Positions 59,746 to 64,000 of a stretch of 64,000 bases of DNA are shown piece by piece; positions within the stretch are counted from its first letter, which is position 1; the number at the start of each line of letters is the position of its first letter. This DNA is from JBCBKL01 sp963922565. GTDB lineage: Bacteria; Pseudomonadota; Alphaproteobacteria; Rhodobacterales; Rhodobacteraceae. The stretch lies in NCBI GenBank assembly GCA_963922565.1, contig CAWUIQ010000011.1:27861-91860 (forward strand), read 5' to 3'. The notes under the pieces are model-generated. The model had not been told where the DNA came from. It made no database searches and was given only the letters and a program-made list of their open reading frames with translations. Both the position numbers and the translations under genes were made by a program.

Positions 59746-61236
59746 TCACGAACCGTAGACCGCACCCCATCTTTCGATCAGGGCCTGCTGCATCGCACGT
59801 GCCTTCCGGTTCCAGCCTCTGGCGCCCGGCGGGCGTTCCCTTTCGGCCCTGCTTATTCCGGCCCGAATGCCCTCGTCCGCGGCAAAAATCGCAAAGGCCA
59901 TTTCTGGGCCGTCGCCCGGACTCATGTATCCTGCTAGGCCCGACACAAAGTTCAGTGTCCCCGTTTTTGCCCGCACACGGATCGGATGCGATTTGTCGGG
60001 CCTACCCTGTCCATCCCGCATGGTTACCTCGCGCAGGATCGGACGCAGCGCGCCATCCTGATGTGCGCGCACTAAGGCGCGGACCATGGACGATGCTGTC
60101 ATCCGGCTATCGCTGCCCAACCCGGAATGATCGACAAGCGCAAGGCCTTCGACACCAAGCTTCTGCGCAGCCCAGAGATTCATTTCGCTCGCCGATGCTT
60201 CGAGGGATGAAACCAACCCACGACGCTTCCGACTGGCAGCCAAACCAACCATCTCGGCCGTGATGTTGGTCGAATATCGCAACATACCCTGCAGGATTTC
60301 GATCAGCGGCGCGCTGTCATGCGTGGCAATTACCGCACCTCCCGGCATTCCCCGCATAGCAACCGGCGTCTTCAGAACGATGCCATTTGACCGGGCGAGG
60401 GTCTGGAAAACGTCACCGGCATAAAGCGCCGGATTGCGCACGGGCAGCCAACGGGCGCCGCCGCTGCCAAGGGCCCGCTTTGCAACGGTCCAATCGTCCC
60501 GGCCACGCCCGTTCGTGTAGGTGTAGATGGGCGCGGATCTGTCCTCGACCCGCATGCTTGCCACGCTGACCTCTGGCCGGTACCGCGCGGTACGGGCATC
60601 CATACTGACGGAATACCCTTTCCCCTGCCGTTCCCAGCCAAAATGCACGCGGTTGAAATTCAGGGCGATGCCCGCAACGGCGGGACTGTAGCCGACATGG
60701 TCGGGCTGGCCACGATCGATCGAGTGGATCCGCGGGTTGATACCATCCGCAACCAGAAAACGGCCCCGAACCTCGCGCAGCCCGGCGTCTTTCATGGCGG
60801 ATGCAAGTTCGGCCAAATCATCGGTATCGAGCGTTGGATCACCGCCGCCAACAAGGATCAGGTCGCCGTTGAGGATCCCGTTGCTAATCGTACCGCGTGC
60901 CAAAACCCGCGTCTTGAAACGATATTCAGCGCCAAGTACGTCAATGGCGTAGAGCGCGGTGATCGCCTTCGCCACGCTGGCAGGTGCGGTTCCCAGATCG
61001 GAGTTCCCACCCTCGCGGATCTCGCCGGTCTCAAGATCCGCAACGGCATAGCAGACATGACCGGTCAAACGCGCCTTCGCAATGATCGCATCGGCCCCGG
61101 CAATCGCCTTTTTGTAAAGGCCACCCGGTCGCAGCTGCGGGCGCAGTGAAACCGACAAATCGCCAGCCCCGGCGGCTGTCGCCGCTCCGCCCAATGCCAA
61201 ACCCAAAAATGACCGTCTTGAAAAACGCGGCAGCAT
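59746..61236 (-). CDS. dacB: D-alanyl-D-alanine carboxypeptidase/endopeptidase (PBP4, DacB)
   Basis: A 496-residue class C penicillin-binding protein. Active-site motifs: S87-x-x-K90 (APASVAKA), SxN (YSTNITAE) and KTG (RAKTGTLNF). It trims or cuts D-Ala-linked cross-links in peptidoglycan. The N-terminus RFSRRSFLGLALGG is a twin-arginine signal, unusual for this family, which often uses Sec. ATG at 61236; a GTG six codons earlier is in frame. It is in a minus-strand run with nadD and the MOSC gene upstream. Confidence 0.93.
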   Translation of the reverse strand: MLPRFSRRSFLGLALGGAATAAGAGDLSVSLRPQLRPGGLYKKAIAGADAIIAKARLTGHVCYAVADLETGEIREGGNSDLGTAPASVAKAITALYAIDVLGAEYRFKTRVLARGTISNGILNGDLILVGGGDPTLDTDDLAELASAMKDAGLREVRGRFLVADGINPRIHSIDRGQPDHVGYSPAVAGIALNFNRVHFGWERQGKGYSVSMDARTARYRPEVSVASMRVEDRSAPIYTYTNGRGRDDWTVAKRALGSGGARWLPVRNPALYAGDVFQTLARSNGIVLKTPVAMRGMPGGAVIATHDSAPLIEILQGMLRYSTNITAEMVGLAASRKRRGLVSSLEASASEMNLWAAQKLGVEGLALVDHSGLGSDSRMTASSMVRALVRAHQDGALRPILREVTMRDGQGRPDKSHPIRVRAKTGTLNFVSGLAGYMSPGDGPEMAFAIFAADEGIRAGISRAERERPPGARGWNRKARAMQQALIERWGAVYGS

Positions 61237-61306
61237 GGCGGCATCTAAACCCACGGTGGATTTTCAGACAACCGTCCAATTCTCACAATCCTTTGGGCTT
61301 GTTAAG

Positions 61307-61903
61307 CTACCACCCCCCAGAGGCACGAATGGCTGTCGAGGAATGTGCAACCATCGGCACATTAACGAAACACCATGCCGGCGCCTCTGCGCGTGCAAGC
61401 AGATGTGACGCGCGACCGCTGATCCGGTAGTGCGCATAAAGGCGGGCCGCCCGGCTCATCCGTGCGGGAATGCGCATGCCGGGGCGCGCAAGAACGCCCA
61501 CCGGAACGTTTTCCATGATCCACTGCCAATCCTGCCAAAGGTGGAAGCTGGCCAGATTGTCAGCACCCATCAGCCAGACGAAGTGTACACCTGGATAGCG
61601 GGCCTTGAGTTCGGCCAGCGTTTCGGCGGTATAGCGGGTGCCAAGATGCCCCTCGATATCCGTAACGGTCACCCTCGGATCACGCATAACCATCCGCGCC
61701 CGGGCGATGCGTTCGTCTAGAGGGGCCGGACCCCGCGCCTTGAGCGGGTTACCCGGCGACACCAGCCACCAGACTCTTCCCAACCCGAAGCGTTTGAGCG
61801 CCTCGCGCGTTATATGCGCGTGACCCGGATGTGCCGGATCGAACGAGCCACCCAAGAGGCCGATGGTCTGACCCGCACGGGCAAAGGGGAAGGCAGTCTT
61901 CAT
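61307..61903 (-). CDS. nadD: Nicotinate-nucleotide adenylyltransferase NadD
   Basis: A 198-residue nucleotidyltransferase that makes nicotinate adenine dinucleotide from nicotinate mononucleotide and ATP. GLLGGSFDPAHPGHAHITRE is the N-terminal HxGH-type motif, WWLVSPGNPLK follows, and VPMVAHSSTAIRASGGW is the C-terminal ISSTxIR-like motif. ATG at 61903 fits; a longer open frame overlaps the MOSC gene. It completes, with pncA and pncB earlier in the window, the nicotinamide-to-NAD route up to NAD synthetase. Confidence 0.94.
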   Translation of the reverse strand: MKTAFPFARAGQTIGLLGGSFDPAHPGHAHITREALKRFGLGRVWWLVSPGNPLKARGPAPLDERIARARMVMRDPRVTVTDIEGHLGTRYTAETLAELKARYPGVHFVWLMGADNLASFHLWQDWQWIMENVPVGVLARPGMRIPARMSRAARLYAHYRISGRASHLLARAEAPAWCFVNVPMVAHSSTAIRASGGW

Positions 61904-61935
61904 GCTCTTGCATTGAGAGAGCGTGAAACGGATTG

Positions 61936-62388
61936 TCAATCAATCGGTGTCACCGCGTCGTCCAGTCTGACCGGGCCGGGTTCAAATACTTCGGCGCACC
62001 ATCCCCCATGACCACGCACCGCCGCATAGCCGCCGGGGCCCAATGCCTCCTCCATTCGGCTGCACGGTGCGCAAACGACCGTAAGTCGCAGTTTGGCTTG
62101 CCCAACCTCAATAGCGCGGCCTTTCAGCGACGCTAGGTTGATACCGGTGATGACCAGATTTCGGCGCAGTATCTCTGGCATGACAGCTTCGCGGCCAAGA
62201 TAAGCGCCGATGGCCGCCAGATGTTCCCACTGAATCAGGGTTACGGCACGCTTCCCGGCCCGAGACCGGTCACCCTCAAGACCATCAGTCGTGATTGACG
62301 CCGCATCGACAGGAACCATCGCCGCCCGCCGCGCCGGTCGAAGGCCGATCCACGCAACCCGCCCGGGCTGGGCATAGCGGTTGATCAT
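61936..62388 (-). CDS. MOSC domain protein
   Basis: A 150-residue molybdenum-cofactor sulfurase C-terminal-type domain: LEGDRSRAGKRAVTLIQWEH, then PEILRRNLVITGINLASLKG and CAPCSRMEEALGPGGYAAVR, with the conserved Cys and a trailing GHGGWCAEV. MOSC proteins bind or move Mo- or sulfur-bearing cofactors; this short form has no known substrate. Upstream of nadD with 32 bases between, and preceded by a 269-bp spacer in which nothing convincing was found. Confidence 0.9.
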   Translation of the reverse strand: MINRYAQPGRVAWIGLRPARRAAMVPVDAASITTDGLEGDRSRAGKRAVTLIQWEHLAAIGAYLGREAVMPEILRRNLVITGINLASLKGRAIEVGQAKLRLTVVCAPCSRMEEALGPGGYAAVRGHGGWCAEVFEPGPVRLDDAVTPID

Positions 62389-62657
62389 ATCGTGTAGGTC
62401 GGTCAGCGGCGCACCCTCGGTTCAACTGGTCTAAGGACAATAGGCCCGGGATCCGTCCGAAGGTACGAAAAAGGGGCCACGGATGATTGGACGACGCCGG
62501 ATCGGTTACATCCACCCGATCGAGAAGACCATCGTCTCGCCAGAATGATCATCGAAATGAGATGCTTGTTCACAGACCCCTCCCCTCTTCCTATGCCGAG
62601 CGGGTTGCAGGCGACGCGTGACGTGTCGGTGAAGCCGTTACTCCGCTTTTCTGAATT

Positions 62658-63626
62658 TCAGGGCGCTGGCGTCTGGCCGGAAAGCACGGTCAGAAACTTG
62701 TCGGTATCGATGTTACCACCGCAAAGGATCACTCCAGCCTTTTTCCCGGCCATCTGCGCCCGTTCCTGCATCAGCCCGGCAAGCGGGGCGGCCCCTGCCC
62801 CCTCGGCCACATTATGGGTCAGGCGAAAGTAAAACCGGACGGCCTCAGCCACCTCATCGTCGCTAACCGTGATGATCCGTTCCGCGCCCTTGGCATAGAT
62901 GTCGAGGGCCTCTTGCACTGGCATCCTCACAGCCATGCCATCGGCGAAGGTGTGGGCCGAGTTGGTTTCTACCAACTTCCCGGCCTCGGCAGACAGCTTG
63001 GCCGTTTGGGCCTGATCGGACACGACGCCCACGATCTTGGTCTTCAGCCCCAAAGCGTCGCGGGCAATGATCGTGCCACAAATGCCCGAACCGCAACCAA
63101 TCGGTACGTAAACCGTATCAAGATCCGGTGTAGCCGTAAGCAATTCGTACGCATAGGTTGCGACACCGCGAACAAGCTCGGGATGAAAGGGCGGCACAAG
63201 GAAGAGGCCCTCATCTTCCGCAACTCGTATGGCTTCTTGCCGTGCAACATCGAAGTCGTCGCCAAATTCGATCAGATCGGCCCCGAACGCCTTCATCGCA
63301 GCGTTCTTCTCGGTCGAATTGCCACGCGGGACATAGACCTTTGCGATCAATCCGGCGCGCGTGGCCGCCATGGCCTGACCCTGGCCATGATTGCCCCGCG
63401 TCGCGGTGCAGATGCCGGGAACGTCCGGATGCGCCCGCGTCAGCCAATCCATGAAGGTATAGGCACCGCGCACCTTGAACGCGCCAGTGGGGGTATGGTT
63501 TTCGTGCTTGACCCAAACCTCGCTCCCGATCGCTTCGGAAAGCAGCGGCCAGACATGTTGTGCTGTTGGCGTCATCTTTGAATGGACAAACGCTGCCGCG
63601 TCTTCGAGCTCGGACAGGTTGAACAT
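62658..63626 (-). CDS. Threonine/serine dehydratase-like PLP enzyme
   Basis: A 322-residue fold-type II PLP enzyme. The PLP lysine is in HENHTPTGAFKVRGAYTFMD, the phosphate loop is VPIGCGSGICGTI, and CTATRGNHGQGQA is the substrate loop. It lacks the regulatory ACT domain of biosynthetic IlvA, so it is a catabolic or specialised dehydratase. Its ATG overlaps the stop of gabD by one base, so the two are translationally coupled. The substrate could be threonine, serine or a hydroxy-amino acid related to the partner's pathway. Confidence 0.88.
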   Translation of the reverse strand: MFNLSELEDAAAFVHSKMTPTAQHVWPLLSEAIGSEVWVKHENHTPTGAFKVRGAYTFMDWLTRAHPDVPGICTATRGNHGQGQAMAATRAGLIAKVYVPRGNSTEKNAAMKAFGADLIEFGDDFDVARQEAIRVAEDEGLFLVPPFHPELVRGVATYAYELLTATPDLDTVYVPIGCGSGICGTIIARDALGLKTKIVGVVSDQAQTAKLSAEAGKLVETNSAHTFADGMAVRMPVQEALDIYAKGAERIITVSDDEVAEAVRFYFRLTHNVAEGAGAAPLAGLMQERAQMAGKKAGVILCGGNIDTDKFLTVLSGQTPAP

Positions 63627-64000
63627 CAAACGCTCATGCAGATGTATTTCATTTCCAGAAACTCTTCGATCCCGTGGTGCGACCCTTCGCGACCCAGCCC
63701 TGACTGCTTGACACCGCCAAAGGGGGCCACCTCGGTCGAGATGATACCGGTGTTCACGCCAACAATCCCGTATTCCAGGGCCTCAGCGACCTTGTAAACA
63801 CGGCTCAGATCCTTGGCATAGAAGTAGCTGGCGAGCCCGAAAATCGTGTCGTTCGCCATCGCGATTACTTCGTCTTCATCCTCAAACTTGAAGAGAGGGG
63901 CGAGCGGCCCGAACGTTTCTTCGTGCGCGACTTTCATGGATTGCGTGATCCCCGTCAGAATGGCGGGCGGATAGAAGTTCCCAGCCCTCATCGATGTATC
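63626..64000 (-). CDS. gabD: Succinate-semialdehyde dehydrogenase GabD, C-terminal part (cut by window edge)
   Basis: The last 124 residues of an aldehyde dehydrogenase. GNFYPPAILTGITQSMKVAH, then EETFGPLAPLFKFEDEDEVI, and the GabD-type ending VAPFGGVKQSGLGREGSHHG then IEEFLEMKYICMSV. The reading frame stays open to position 64000. The catalytic Cys and NAD loop lie outside the window. It probably oxidises succinate semialdehyde; the ending favours GabD over other ALDHs. It is coupled to the dehydratase-like gene downstream. Confidence 0.85.
   Translation of the reverse strand, partial: DTSMRAGNFYPPAILTGITQSMKVAHEETFGPLAPLFKFEDEDEVIAMANDTIFGLASYFYAKDLSRVYKVAEALEYGIVGVNTGIISTEVAPFGGVKQSGLGREGSHHGIEEFLEMKYICMSV

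Noticed and set aside
62389..62657. Possible small gene in the spacer between the MOSC and dehydratase genes
   Set aside because: Short frames on both strands have no Shine-Dalgarno, no hydrophobic or conserved pattern, and partly overlap the flanking genes.
1..64000. Prophage, CRISPR array, insertion sequence, tRNA or rRNA genes
   Set aside because: No direct-repeat array, transposase, integrase, capsid-type gene or cloverleaf was recognised. The 16S-like stretch at 28609-28624 is only 16 bases long and is not an rRNA gene.

Overview
The window is a chromosomal segment of an alphaproteobacterium, most likely a marine member of the Rhodobacterales (Roseobacter group). The evidence is the high-GC coding style, the gene order of the flagellar block, and roseobacter-type neighbours (UMF1-type MFS transporter, DUF4159/DUF58/MoxR operon, DUF4864, DUF1285, glcDEF, GabD). 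No rRNA, tRNA, CRISPR array, prophage or insertion sequence was recognised.

Region 1 (1-23.5 kb) is a flagellar locus. A fliI fragment reads out of the window to the left. Divergent from it is flgB-flgC-fliE-fliQ-flgF-flgG-flgA-flgH-fliL-like (+): rod, L-ring, an export component and a FliL-like protein. It meets head-on a minus-strand run that reads from a centre near 14.1 kb: fliL - small coiled-coil membrane protein - motE - motA - a 703-residue exported protein of unknown function - flhA - fliR - flhB - FliJ-like. From the same centre fliF-fliH-fliN-fliP run on the plus strand. Then come flgE-flgK-flgL-flgI (-) and a separate motB (-). fliG, fliM and fliC are absent. Each of the four main flagellar promoter regions carries a one-mismatch TTAA-N7-TTAA box, suggesting CtrA control.

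Region 2 (23.6-32.6 kb) is housekeeping: tRNA hydroxylase trhO, the NAD salvage pair pncA/pncB, a Rieske-fold protein that has lost all its iron-sulfur ligands, an intergenic array of 21-bp-phased palindromes, ribosome rescue factor arfB, a tiny ORF whose Shine-Dalgarno region is complementary to 16 nt of the 16S rRNA 3' end, a queuosine-precursor transporter, a phytase-like exported protein, murein endopeptidase mepA and an MFS transporter.

Region 3 (32.6-51.3 kb) holds yggT, recQ, yaaA and a large hybrid histidine kinase with two receivers. A four-gene, translationally overlapping operon follows (MoxR ATPase, DUF58, DUF4159 protein, VWA protein), then a DUF1285-SDR pair whose SDR lacks the catalytic Tyr, DUF2798, polA, and several small exported or zinc-binding proteins.

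Region 4 (51.4-64 kb) holds the glycolate oxidase operon glcD-glcE-(small membrane protein)-glcF behind a perfect 8-bp inverted repeat. Two tandem trypsin-like proteases with the same C-terminal signature follow, then Hsp20, a LysR regulator divergent from a DUF1330 protein, a DUF4864 protein, a Tat-exported PBP4-type carboxypeptidase, nadD, a MOSC protein, a threonine dehydratase-like enzyme and the 3' part of gabD.
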